Positions 35,752 through 47,727 of a DNA stretch of 64,000 bases are shown one piece after another. The position numbers and the translations under genes were made by a program. The stretch is taken from assembly GCA_012656075.1 (NCBI GenBank), contig JAAKBF010000390.1, positions 1,054,001 through 1,118,000 of the forward strand, written 5' to 3'. Origin of the DNA: Phytophthora hibernalis (taxonomy: Eukaryota > Oomycota > Peronosporomycetes > Peronosporales > Peronosporaceae). Position 1 is the first letter of the stretch; the number at the start of each line of letters is the position of its first letter. The notes beneath the pieces are model-generated. The model did no database searches and was not told the origin of the DNA. It worked only from the letters and a program-made list of their open reading frames with translations.

Positions 35752-37620
35752 TCACGGAGTAGGTACTTGTGCTGTAGTTGACGGAGAAAGTATGGGATAA
35801 ACCGAGACATGTGATGTAGGTGTCGATGCGACTATTTGAGGGGCAGGAGCTTTTGTTATAGCTGCCGAAATAGGTGTTAGAGGAAAATTAATGCACCTCA
35901 CTTCAAAATCAAAAATCATTGCTATCCGAAGTGCCATATTACCGTCGTTGAACCACTGACAAGTGTTAACCTCGGTGCATGTATTATCGTTGCGCCAAAT
36001 ACAACAGCGGAATCGACTCGCGTCTACCAGATCATCAGACAACAGATTAGATTCTTAATATAAATCGTTAATGATCGATTTGGCGAGTATGTAAAGAGCC
36101 GGCGATCAACACCATCCAACGCCCCATGACAAACAAATCGATGACTATGAAGTCATTGACAGCAAAGTGAAACATATTCACGTCGTCCGCGGGAACAGGC
36201 ACGTACCGGAGACGTCTCCGAGCATGGGAAGTACATGGTCATGAGGGGAATCTGTTCGCAGCTCGTGAATTCGGCGAGAGATATGACGTGGCATATTATA
36301 AGACTTAGACGGGAAATTATATCGGCCCGTGAAAAGGACACTCGAATCTACCACCATGTAACGGACATCTCGTTGTTCTTTCAAATTGTGTCGGTACGCC
36401 CACGCTACTGTATCGATGATTTGAGTTGACGTCATCTGTGTTTGCTGAACTCACGATTTCAATTCATACGCTAACATAGTGCTCAGCCGTCTGCATGAAG
36501 ATGTTCCGGAGTTGCCGACACGGCTCTTACAGGCACATTGGCCGATCTCCGAGTACATACATAGTGCTGCACTCTCCGCGACCGTATTTTGCGTCCTTTG
36601 CCTCGCTTCGGCTGATCGTGACAGCAGTCGCACTCGCCAAATCGGCTGGAGTTCTATTACGATCAGCGAAAACCATGTCATTTATGTAGAGACAGTAACA
36701 CTTCTTGCTTTCGCCAATCATGAGGTACTTGGATCTTCTCAGTGGGAAGAAATAGGAAAGTAACACGCTGCTCCACTGTAAACGATCTCGTAGATTTCTG
36801 TAGGTGAGCAACCGGCGAAAATGACGGAGGCATACCGGTGTCACAGCCTGTTTCTTTGTCACCGGGTCAGACGTCCGTTTGATGTTCGGAGGAGTGGCTT
36901 TCGGCTGGGGTGAGCGGGCAAGATCGATCCCACAGAAACGCCCATGATACTAAAGGACATTCGATAGCTTAGACTGTGTCGTTGAGTATTGGTTACCACA
37001 GCGAAACGTGTTTCCACTATCCCCACATGTAACTCGCGAAATATGTCAATTTCTATGCACTCAAGGCGTTGGATCATCGAAGCTAACGCGACGTGCTGTG
37101 CTTGCTGGATTATCGTGAGGGTTGCGGTGTACAACATACTATCGAGCTCCCACCTACTCACGTATGTTTACACATCGACAACACCAATGCGTTGTCCTAA
37201 GGATCTCGTCGGCATAGCCGTCTTCCGACGGCACAACTGTACAACATACCATTGTCGTGGACAAGCTCCAATACCATTTTTTTATAGACCGAATATATTC
37301 CAGGCAGACTCAACTCCAACGCTGGCTCGAGCGCGTGGACCGGAACCGACCCTCTGGTGCGTATGAAATCAATTGGCCTCTTCGTGGACAAAGGTGGAGG
37401 TAATCCCGCCTTACAACGATCTATCAGTGTTCTGGGAGCAGTATTGTACAGCAACGCCTTGGCTGGGAATGCTAACACCAAGTATCAAGTCCATCGGATC
37501 CTATGGCGACGGTTCTCACGATTGATGGGCTGCTGTCAAGACTCGGGACGTCCGTATAATCAGGAGGGCCGAGGTAATAAGTATTTAAGGTCGCTATTGG
37601 GTCAAAGGTACTTGTAGTCG
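35752..37620. mobile_element. Second DIRS-type element, scrambled
   Basis: Minus strand, about 37,000-36,450: a tyrosine-recombinase core (LLSYFFPLRRSKYLMIG, AVTISRSEAKDAKYGRG, then GDRPMC). Minus strand, 36,435-35,752: reverse transcriptase pieces (VRYMVVDSSVLF, MLGDVSGTC, then IWRNDNTC, where the catalytic DD has become ND). Plus strand, about 37,150-37,560: the RNase H to recombinase-start region that matches 31,190-31,560 of the first element (ILWRRFSRLMG). So part of the element is inverted relative to the rest. It cannot be active. Confidence 0.6.
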
Positions 37621-38149
37621 CCAATAATATTCCTGCACTTGCAGTATTTGTTGGTTTAACGAGTAACAAACGCCAACTACTTATACTTCTTCTAGGTAAT
37701 TTAGACCGTGCCACTAATTGGTCCAGCTAAAACCCTCTTAAATGCACCTCTAAATTTCGACCCTCGTAACTTTTACATTGTATGTATCCTCAGTCCACAA
37801 AAATATCACTGGATAGATCTATTCTTCTTCTTGGTATCTATCAGTTTGCGTTCGAAGAATTTTGCTTATAACGGTCAATTGTGCGATGATTTCGAAGCAG
37901 CTTTGAAACCGTGCCATAATTGGCATTTTACCTTATATTTGAAAACGGGATCGATTATTATTTTATTTTTCCTCTCTCCATACGAGAACTGATGTTGGGA
38001 CAAGAGCTGCTCATTTCAGATTAACGAGGCGTGTCTGTGAGGGTCTTGAGTAGCAAGACGTTGAAAGCATCCCCTAGGGAGTGGCGTGGCGGGTTTTGAA
38101 ATGTCGACGCTAGGTTAAACTCGTTTCCAGCCTTGTCTTGCGCTGGCCG

Positions 38150-41100
38150 CTTTGTTCCGCGGCGGCCGTGTGTGCTGGTCGACGCGAATGACGAAATGAC
38201 TCCACCGAGCTCAGCGCCACCGTGCGCTGGTACTTCGACATGAAGACGACCGGCGCGCCGCCGATCATTATCATGATCCCGGACACCGAGCGGCGGTCGT
38301 CCAGGTTGCTTCCCCAGTCGGCGTCCGTGTACGCCTCTTACATGACCTTGTCGTCGTTGCTCTTGTAGGCGATACCGAAGTCCTTCGTGCTCTTCAGATA
38401 GCGAAGTACACGAATAACTGTCTTCCGGTGTTGCTGCCCAAGGTTCTCCAAGAACTGCGACAGCTGTGTGACGATGTACACCACGTCCGGGCTCGTGCAG
38501 TTCGTGATGTACAATAAACACCCGGTCAACGACCGGTATGGCTTGGTTCTCATGTCCTCGCGTTCCGCGTTCGTGGTCGGCGACTGCATCTTCGTCAGTT
38601 TCATGTCTGACTCGCACGGGGTCACGACCACCTTCGCCTCCTGTTGGTTGAACCGATTCACGACATCGTTGATGTAGCGCGTCTGCTTGATCATCAGCGT
38701 GCCTGCCGTGCGTTCGTGGTCAATGTCCATGCCGAGGATGAACTTGGCCTCGCCCAGCTCCTTCATCTTGAACGCACTCTTCAACGCGATCTTGACCTCG
38801 TTGATCTCCTTGATGGTCTTGACAGCGATGATCATGTCGTCCACGTACAAGCAGACTAATACGTGGGTGTCCTTCGTGCTCTTCACGTAGACACACTGGT
38901 CGGCCCTACAGCTGCGAAACCCGATCTTCATGAACGCCGCGTGGACCGTCATGTGCCACGCGCTCGCTGTCTGCTTCAGGCCGCAGATCGCCTTGTCCAA
39001 CTTTCACATCATGTTCTCTGCGTTCGTGATGCCATACGGCACCTCCATGAACACTTGCTCCTTCAGGTCACTGTTCAGGAACGCCGTGTCCGCGTCCAGC
39101 TGCTTCGTGACGTAGGCCTTCGCGACCACTACGGACAGCACGACCCTGATCGAGTTCATGTTGGCGACGGGCGAGTAGGTCTCGAAGAAGTCCACGTCGA
39201 ACTTCTGCTCGAAGCCATTCGCCACCAGCCGGGCCATGTACCGCACAACTCGGCCGTGCTCGTTCAGCGTTTTAGCGAACGCCCACCAACACCCAATTGG
39301 TCGGGATCCAACGGTTCGCTGAACCAGTGTCCACGAGCCGTTTTCAGCATGCGCCTTTAGCTCGGCGTTCATCGCCTTGATCCACTCAAATGCCTCATTA
39401 CTCTTCATGGCCTGCTGGTACGTGGTCGGAGCGTCGTCCGCGTCTCCCACACTAGCAGTATAAGCTAGTACAGCCTCGGCGACAAGACCGTCTTCGTCTA
39501 CTCGAGGCCTCTTAGGCGATGACGGCCAGAAGTGGTCGTCGTTGTCCGGGTTCTCCTCGTCGTTCGCCTTGTGCTCATCTTCAGCTTCTCCAAGAGCAAG
39601 TACCGGGTCACGTGGGCGTCGGACTCGTTCGGGCTCTGGATGAAATGCAAGGTTGTCACTGAAGGTGTCCTTCGGTATGTTGCCAGCTCACGCAGCGTCG
39701 GCTCATTCGGCTCGGCTTCAGGCATCTCCGTGTCTTTATCATGATTGCCCCCACCGATCCCATCGGCTCCTCAGCATCAGGCTGCTGTCCTTGTTCATGT
39801 TGCACAACTTCGTCGATGTCCTCCGTCGAGTGTATGAACGTTGTGCTCTCCCTGGGAGCCGAGTCGCAGATGCCGTTCACCTCGCGTTCGTCCAGCTTCA
39901 TCGACCTGGTCACCTTCACCTTGCTTGACTCCAAGTTGTACACGCGGTAGCCCTTCGAGTTCTCGGCATAGCCCAAGAACTTTAATTTACTGGTACGCTT
40001 TGCCTTGTCGACGTGGGCGTACCGACCGAGCCGAACACGCGTAAGTTGTCCAGCCGCGGCTTGTCCTTGAACGCCAACTCGTACGGCGTCATGCTCAAGT
40101 GCGTACTGGTCGTTAACCGATTGATCAGATACACCGACGTACTGACCGCCTCGGCTCACCACATTGTCAAGATGCCCTTGTAGAACAACATGCACCGCGC
40201 CTTCTCCATGTTCGTGCGAATCATGCGCTCCGCCAAGCCATTCTGCTGAGGGCTGTAAGGCACGGTCTTCTGGTGAACGATCCTGTTCAACGCGCACAAC
40301 CTGTATTGACGAGCTCCGTGCCGTTGTCCGAGCGCAGGAACTTGATGCTCTCCCCACTGATTCTCGTATAAGTTAATGAACGTCTTGAACTTGTCGGGCG
40401 CCTCGCTCTTCTTGGTGATGAAGTACGCTACCACGTACTTAGAGTAGTCATCGACAAACGTGAGCACGAATCGGGCCCCGCCCTTCGACTTCGTCTTCAT
40501 GGGCCCCATTACGTCCGTGTGCACCAGCTGTTACACCTTCGTCGTCTTCGACATCGATCGAGACGGGAAGTGCGCGACCGTCTCCTTGCTCTTCATGCAG
40601 TTCCCGCACAGCGTCATAGCCTTTCTGTCCAACATGGGCATGCCAGTGGTGGCGCGCTGCGTCTTCGCCAGCGCATCCTTGTTCAAGTGGCCCATTCGCG
40701 CGTGCCACAACTCCCACTCAGTGTCGACTCCGGCGTACTCCACGTAGTGCGCCATGTCCATCTCGCAGTCGAGCACGTAGGCCTTGCCGACCTTCTTGCC
40801 CAGCGCGATCACCTTGGTCTTGTTCCAAATCGAGCATGACTTCTGCTGGAACCGCGCTCCGCCAGCCTGCTGACGGACAGCAACTGCTGGTCCAATCCAG
40901 GGATGTGGAGCACATCGACCATCTTGATGCGCTTCCCGTCGATGCCCGTCAGGCGCTCTGATCCCGTTCCCACCACGTGGATCTTCTCGACGTCCGCGAT
41001 GATCACCTCGCTGTGCTTCCTGGCGCCGTAGACCTTGCTACTCTGACCGCCCTTGAAGGTCTTCGAGCCCTGAACTTGCTGCCGTTCGCAGCATCCTTCA

Positions 41101-41670
41101 GCGTGCGCTCCGCGCCTTCCTTCTTGTCAAGGCACTCGCACTCCTTGAGCAGCTTCTCCTTCACCTCGACCAACGTGGTGTCCTTCAAGTTCTCCACGAT
41201 TGAGCAGATCAACTCGTACTCCGTGGACAGGCTGCTCAGCAGGATGACTAGCTGGCGAGCCTTGTCCAGCGATTTCTCGAGCGACTGCAAATACACAATG
41301 AGCACGTCGAAGTTGTCCAAGTGCTTGATCATGGTCACGCCGTCCTGCATCTTGAACTCGTGGACATCGTCACCCGATTGTGGATTGTGGTTCGGTTGTA
41401 GAAGTCACGCAACGTGTCCCAGGCCATGATGGCCGACGTCGCCGACCGGATCTTGGTGTGGTGCTCCACCGCTACGCCGTGAGCGATCAGCCCGAGCGCC
41501 TTCATGTCGTTGTGCAACCACGCCTCCGTCATCTCCGCCGGGTCCTTCACCACTTGCATGTGCACCACTAGCCACTTCATCGCTAGCGCCATCTGCATAG
41601 CGAGCTCCCAGTGGAAGTAGTTGTTGTTTCCTAGGATGACTTCGGCCTTCTTGGCGTACGTGGTGGTCAT
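38150..41670 (-). mobile_element. Ty1/copia retrotransposon polyprotein, nearly complete
   Basis: GC-rich compared with its surroundings. Gag begins at ATG 41670 (MTTTYAKKAEVILGNNNYFH) and continues to about 41,000. Next comes a protease-like part (LHIPGLDQQLLSVSRLAERG, about 40,850-41,000), then the GAG-pre-integrase zinc site (WHARMGH ... CGNCMKSK), integrase (MHTDVMGPM; SDNGTE; YSPQQNGLAERM), reverse transcriptase (39,450-38,338, YVDDMIIAV) and RNase H (YTDADWG, DRRSVSG, VALSSVE, about 38,330-38,190). Breaks: paired frameshifts around the integrase SDNG site, an in-frame TGA at 39,001-39,003 just before KLDKAICGLKQ, and a TAA at 38,338. LTRs could not be paired by eye. Confidence 0.82.
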
Positions 41671-41869
41671 GGCGGTGATGTAACTTGGTCGTGAGCGTCT
41701 TGCGGCTGTTAACTTGTTGGTTTGGACGTGGGTAGTTGGAGGCAAATGCCGAAGTGAGCTCTATCGTATTTTTTCTCGTTGCTAACCTGATTATCCTTAC
41801 CTTGTGCGATCCAGCTGCGAATCGGAATATTGACGAATCCGATTCGCTCACGTGTTCTCAACTGTCCCC

Positions 41870-42035
41870 CACAACGCCATTGCGTGAGCTCGGGTGCATT
41901 GCGTCACCGCTGCACCTGGGCCGCATGCAGTGCGTCATCGCTGCGTGCGGCACTCTCGTACGCATCATGTCGTCACTGCGTACGGCCCGTGCACATCGTG
42001 TCATCACTGTGCGCGGGCATGACGTCAAACGCTCG
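41870..42035. repeat. Degenerate GC-rich direct repeats upstream of copia Gag
   Basis: Loose repeats of GCGTCATCGCTGCGTGCGG / TGTCGTCACTGCGTACGG / TGTCATCACTGTGCGCGG, ending in TGACGTCA. Their place just 5' of Gag suits a leader or LTR promoter part, but this is inference. Confidence 0.35.
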
Positions 42036-42459
42036 CATACACGGCGCACACATCAACAAATTGGCTACAAATAGCTACCGTTTAATTAATAGTCATACAT
42101 TGAAGCGAAGTGAAGTTTGAACGACGAGCGGGGTGGTTGGGGGTTTCGCAGGATTTCTTCAACACTTCTTCAACCCAACATCTAGCTACAAGTCCTTTAT
42201 TTTGGTATAGTTCGCATCAGCATTCCTAATCAAAGCCCAAAAATGGTGTACATTCGAAACTAAGTTTGGTGAGCGCAAAGTAAAATCCAGAGCTGTTCCG
42301 TGCGAAGTCTCGGCTTTGTTTATTAGTAGTTAGTGCTAATATTTACAGAAAATAGTATTTTCAAATTACTTTTTACTTTAAATAGTACTATTAAAATCAG
42401 TAAAATTCATTTTTGGCGGTTGCCCCAACATTCCAATATTCCATTTATCAAAAAACCAG

Positions 42460-43284
42460 TTCTACAGCCATGAAGGGCATGTGGTTCAAGTGCAGACTCC
42501 ACGGACAGTGAACGAGTGGCAAACCAGGAGATCGTCACCAAAATGTCTCCGCACTGCGAGTGCTCTACCGCAAGTACAATGACGACAAGCTGCACGATAT
42601 CGATGGTGTGCTGGAGCCCGGCGCTGGGCTACGAGGCGCAGCTCTTCTCGGTGCTCGCGAAGAAGTACGGGCCTGAACCTACAAAGAATGATCAGTTCGA
42701 CGGCGCTAATGAAGAAGAAGAAGAAGATGAGGAGGAGGACAAGGAGTCAAACTTCAACCACCAGTATCTGTTGGCCTTCTAGCGCACGTACAACCCCGAG
42801 AAGGTCGACGGCGTACCCTCGGTGCTGGCCGAGTACAAGGGCAAGGAGTCCAAGCTCATCGACACACTGGTGAAGAAGTACAGACCGGAATCTAGTGACT
42901 CGGACGAGGAGGAGGAAGAACAGGAAGAAGACGGCAAGTCCAAGTTTAGCAGCGTGGTGTACTCCCCATCGACACGTTCCCGCCCGAGTACTGCGAGTAC
43001 GGCCCCAGTGCAATCCGAGCACCGCTCTGACCTCGTGCTCACCAAGTACAACCGCACGGTGGTGGAGCTGCTGGAGGTGGGGCAGTATATCGCGGAGGGT
43101 ATCACGCTCGAAGTGGTGGAGAAGACCGTCAAGAAGAAGAACAATAATAAGTTCGAGGTGGCTGCCAAGCGGAAGGAGAAACTGCAAGGTGACCATCTCC
43201 AAGATTTCGCTCAAGGGCCGCAAGCGCCTCACTTTCGTCACGGGTCTCGAGGACTTTGAGGAGATCAACAGGAGAAAAGATTAA
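42460..43284 (+). pseudogene. DENR (density-regulated protein)-like pseudogene with repeated acidic helical motif
   Basis: Two copies of a helical motif come first: about 42,560-42,690 (ending FSVLAKKYGPEP) and about 42,790-42,895 (PSVLAEYKGKESKLIDTLVK KYRPES when read on). Each is followed by a Glu-rich run. Then comes the DENR N-terminal signature FPPEYCEYGP (about 42,973-43,005, in another frame), a basic linker, and the beginning of the SUI1 domain, KVTISKISLKGRKRLTFVTG, ending at TAA 43,284. DENR/Tma22 works with MCT-1 in translation re-initiation and ribosome recycling. Here the SUI1 domain stops soon after GLEDFEE, a TAG cuts the first part at 42,781, and the frame changes several times. 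It is GC-rich, unlike its flanks. I take it as a broken gene; the N-terminal repeats could be a lineage-specific fusion. Confidence 0.6.
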
Positions 43285-45383
43285 AACCTAGTGTAAAAGG
43301 ATTACCACCGTGTATGATACAAAAAAGGATGACTGCCCCGTGACGAAGCTAATACATGTAAATAATGAAATAAAATACACGTTTTGTTATTAGCCTAGAA
43401 AATCGCGTGAAGACCCTTGCTGCTAGCGATATGCATCTACGACGAACGGAGGCAGCGACACTCCTGTAACAATGCACTAGCACTACACGACCTTCTCGAC
43501 CGACCGCTTAATCTCCGGGCCGGCAGCACCGATAATGCGGCATTGATGCTGAGATCGTCGCGAAGCACCATTGCAGCGACAACACGCATGCACCTACTCG
43601 CCATGAAATCCTTGCAGTCGCAACGGTAGGAAGCTCTCACAAAATTAATCTACACACAAGCGTACAACGCCACATCAAACCCAAAACAATTAGTATGGAG
43701 TAGACACAGCGTCGGGTGTAGGCATTTCACGTACAAATACTCGTCGTCGCCTCCACTATCGCTTGAGCCGCTGCTGGAGCTGCTCGTCTTCTCTTCAAAA
43801 TGCGAAGTGAACAAATCCACTGGGTGTGCATCACGTGTGGTTGTTTCACCACTTTAACCGTTTCAGATATTATATTTGTGGATTTAAAAATAACGTGATG
43901 CGAGCCAAATGTTGCTATCAAATAAAAACGGTTAAGAAAATATAATTTTATGGGTGATTAATGTATCCACCCGTCCCAACGTATGCAATTATACGCCGTC
44001 ACTATACATGTGATTAAAACAGGTAAAAACACACAGTGATTCATCCGTGCTGGTACCAAATGCACTGAAGTCAGTCGTTTTGAGGCCCACACCAGGAAGT
44101 CGGCCCTTTCACACGAGATTTTAATCCGCACCCGGTCAACATCAAGGACGCTAGCAAAAGCATGGGCAAGAAGATCGCCCGCAACTCGTCGCTGTCCAAG
44201 ACGGACAGGGCTGCAGATCGACTGCGCCACGTAGCTGCTGGAGGTACTGCCAGAGTTGTTAGGCGCGCACAAATCCCAGGTCGTCGTCATCTACGAGCCC
44301 ATCCAGACCGCCAAGACTACCAACAAGGGAGGAGGCAAAAAGTAGTTGGATGTGGGACCCACCGCGTCAAGGTTGCTAACAATCCCCCATTTATGATCTT
44401 TTACTAGGCCTAATTTCCTTTATGCTTCTAGTTGTCCGGCATACAGTGTAGATGTAGTAAGAATATGTGTGCGCCGTTGCATTGCCGACTTATATTCTCA
44501 CTTTCATGCAATACTACGTACATGTGAAACACTTGGCGACGACCCGGGTCACCGCAAACAAAACGAAGAAAATTTGAATTATTTATTTTTGTAGCGTCCG
44601 CCTGGTTGGAGACAGCAACTGCCACTTCTTCAGTCGGCCGGCAAGATGGCAGATCCACCCCAACTCTTACAGCAACGCTCTGGAGGTACTGAAAGTTCAG
44701 TACGGACGACACCAAGCTGGTGTCCATCAGTGCGTGCGACTGCTCTTTACCGTGATCGACTACAAGTAATCTTTAAGACGCTGGATTTTAGAAAAATGGA
44801 GAGGGCCGGATCATAACCAAGCTACCGTGCGTTACTTCGAGCTGCACAGGTCCGGGCCGTATTTGGCGTAAGAGGTTCCATGATTGTAATACTGAAGGCT
44901 ATGATCAAGAATGGAGTTGGCCAGTATGGCTAGGTATCTAAGTGTGTAATTTCATTTGAATAATCATGCATCATGATAGGATTTACGAGGCCCGGGTTGT
45001 TTTGGTGGCCCGGGTCGTCGCCAGACGTTTCATGTACAAAATCTAAAATCGCATCAGTCACGGAAATTTCTTCGTGCAATTTGAACGACACATTTCCTGC
45101 AGCTATATTGGACAACACAATTTAGGGAAATTACTATGCCCAGTGGTATATGGATACACGGTGAGAAAGCTACACACATTGGGAGGGTTTCGTTTGAGTA
45201 AATAAGCAGACATGATTGGCATAGTTAGAAGTAGAAACCATTTAATTAGATGCGAAGTGATGTTAGATCGATGAATTGAGAATTCCTTCAACACTCCTTC
45301 AACCAACATTTTGCTAGTATTTCGAAGTACATCTTATTTTTAGCCTTCATTTGAGTATCGTTCCTATTAGTATCTCCTAATCA
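43285..45383. other. Mostly non-coding; one unidentified gene remnant at about 44,104-44,345
   Basis: The plus strand at 44,104-44,345 reads DFNPHPVNIKDASKSMGKKI and, after a frame change, VVVIYEPIQTAKTTNKGGGK before a TAG. It looks like the end of a real but broken gene; I cannot name it. Another GC-rich piece lies at 44,600-44,770. About 45,248-45,390 is similar to 42,096-42,240 (shared CTTCAACACTYCTTCAACC and CCTAATCAA), so the DNA before the DENR-like pseudogene was duplicated. Confidence 0.35.
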
Positions 45384-46380
45384 ATGCAGATCACGTTGCA
45401 GACACGCCAGATGCGACGATGTTTCACGGCGTTCTCGGCGGTGTTGTCAGTGAACGCGACCCACAACACAAACGACGCAAGATACAAGCTCTTCTCGTTC
45501 ATGATTTGCGATGTGTATGGCCATGTAAAGTCTGAGTACCTTTCGGTACTAAAATTACGTCAATCGGTACAAAATAGGTGTCAATTGGTACTCAAAGTTT
45601 TAGATCGGTACTAACGCTACCGTATGCGTGACTTGAGGCAATACATGCAACATAGTTTAATGGAGAATGAGAGTGCTATGTGTCTTACCGATTCGGTCGA
45701 CTCGTTCAAGTTTTTGAATCCATCCTGGGAACATTCGTGTGACCATTATTGATAAGGACATGAGTGATCTCAGTCTGCTGGAGGCTCATTTCCTTCACGT
45801 GAAGGTTATTTTCCGCCACTACCATGTTGATACATCGGTACGTGTTACTTTACTCTTCTACATCAGCATCGTTTATAACTAATTTCAACGGTTTGTTTGT
45901 AATCTATTTAGTGACACAGACATATCGGGCTCATGCATTGTCATGGGGACCATGTTCCTACCGTGTCGACACGTGATGTACTGGAGACTCAATAAAAACA
46001 GCGCGACTCCTGTCCGGTACATCGCCCGCGGTGGAAATTGTTGTGCCAGTTGAATCAACTCGCCGAAGAGGAAGATGCTAGCGAAGAAGAAGTGGCACGC
46101 AAGTCTTTCCAAGCTCACCAGTCCGTGATGGTAGCAAGCAATAAGCAAGTTATCAATGGCACCACAAGATAAACTTCGAGTGATTTCTGGTGGCGGCGCC
46201 TACGCTATCAACGGTATGTCGACAACAACCACTGGTGCGGAATCATGTTCGATTTCCGCCCAGAGTCGAAGTCGATCACACTATTCGATCCACTACAGCA
46301 GCAAAAAATTTGAGCTCCGATAAGTGCGACACATTGCTTCAAGATCTGTTTGGTGAATGGTTGAGCTCAACGAAAATTTA
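45384..46380 (+). pseudogene. Mutator-like (MULE/SWIM-type) transposase remnant
   Basis: About 45,720-45,840 reads FNPSWEHIRVTIIDKDMSDL and on to FLHVKVIFRHYHV. This resembles the core of oomycete MULE transposases, where a 'VDKD ... LKxxFPxAxVLLCxFHV' block holds catalytic acids. The usual C of CxFH is R here. The upstream reading near 45,395-45,520 and the later acidic part near 46,050-46,110 may belong to it. Stops and frame changes make it dead. The family call rests on one block. Confidence 0.42.
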
Positions 46381-47288
46381 GAAGGGAACCAAGTCGCACC
46401 AACCCGATGTAGCAAGTTGCGGTGTGATGGTGCTCATTTTTTGAGTGTTTGATTCGAGACATTACAGTGGTTCTGAAGCCGAGTTTGGCACTCGTTCGCT
46501 TTTTGCGACTTCGCTATTTCTCAAGTGTCTTCCCTAGCTTCGCAGGTTGGTTGCTAACGAAGAGGTTCTCCTAATACATCTAGTTATCTCAATACACACC
46601 AAGATCTTCCTACTCCATGTCAGTACGTGGATTGCAGTAAACAAATTAGGCAGTACAGACTGACTAAGTGATTTGAAGCGGGCGACACATTGCAACGAAA
46701 GCAATTTTACTCAGTGCTTGAAAATCGCTAAGTACTCAGTACGTTCGGACAACAACCGATACATGTACCAATTTCGCATCTAGTGCGACATCCCGCGTAA
46801 TCTTCATGCTACACTCTATACATAAAATCAGCAGAGCCACTCATAAATTTCACTACGTTCTCTGAAATTTATGATATGTTTTTGAATAGAATACCCCTTT
46901 TCTGAAATCGGTACCAATACCACCGCACTCAGTGACAGAGTGTCTATAAAAGAAGTCGACCTGGTTCCCCAAATCCCCGCTTAAGTACGAACCACTCAGA
47001 GCCTGCAACATTGATCAAATAAATTTCAGAGAACATCTTGGTAACGTTATAGGCTCCTATGACCCCGAGTTAATACAGTAATACATTCATCCTTCTTCGA
47101 CCTCCATCTGTACTTGACGATCTGGCATTTGCTACGTGCTCGATTGGGGTGAAGAAGAGGTTCGCCTAACTACCCGAGCAGACCGTTCTTCACCAACGGA
47201 TTTGCCGTACAATATACTATTGTACTGGCGCGATGAAATGTACCACCAATCTTTTATTTTCTTCATAAAAATAAAAGTACTTATCGTA
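46381..47288. other. No gene supported
   Basis: Short ORFs only. The phrase TCTGAAATTTATGATAT at 46,860 recurs at 60,841, suggesting a dispersed repeat. Confidence 0.45.
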
Positions 47289-47594
47289 TTAATCCTTTGT
47301 TGCCGACTGGGCCAAAATGTGGCATAATGCATCGTTTTTACGAAAATCGTCCAATCAAATATTATTATTTTAATATTAACCAAAAATATGTCTACCGGAA
47401 AATTGACCAAAACTATGCATTATGCCGCGTTTTACAAATACCACCCAAAAGATGTTCTGGTCATTTCAAAAAAATATGATATAGTCACCGGAAAGTAATA
47501 GCAAAAGGAGGCATTATGCATCGTTTTGCAATTTTATCATGATTAAAGTAAACATATTTTTAAATAGAAAATGTATCGGCAACAAAAGGGTTAA
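47289..47594. mobile_element. piggyBac-like MITE, second copy (306 bp)
   Basis: Starts TTAATCCTTTGTTGCC and ends GGCAACAAAAGGGTTAA. The interior shares GGCATAATGCATCGTTTT, AAAATTGACCAAAAC and ATATGTCTACCGG (or their complements) with the element at 24,966-25,239. It ends only about 25 bp before the start of the copia remnant. Confidence 0.72.
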
Positions 47595-47662
47595 TACCGG
47601 AAGACCTGCAGTAGAAATATCTTTCTCTACTGTAGCTATTCCAGATACGTCTGCTTCAAACG

Positions 47663-47727
47663 GCAAAGCCGAAAGATTCTATCGGACACTGATAAAATCA
47701 GTGTCCGATAGAATCTTTCGGCTTTGC
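47663..47727. repeat. Perfect 31-bp inverted repeat with AAA loop, inside copia integrase
   Basis: Left arm 47663-47693 and right arm 47697-47727 are exact reverse complements (GCAAAGCCGAAAGATTCTAT and on). The right arm replaces normal integrase sequence, so the element folds back on itself here. Confidence 0.9.

Noticed and set aside
38863..39360. 165-codon plus-strand ORF
   Set aside because: GC-driven antisense shadow of the copia reverse transcriptase.
42000..42180. LTR of the copia element
   Set aside because: No matching direct repeat found left of 38,150, so LTR ends cannot be supported.
43958..44290. Minus-strand ORF of 110 codons
   Set aside because: Lies opposite the more protein-like plus-strand relic at 44,104-44,345, has no motif, and looks like its shadow.
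44104..44345. SRP19-like identity for the relic
   Set aside because: Only a vague resemblance around a GKKI segment; the rest does not fit, so left unidentified.
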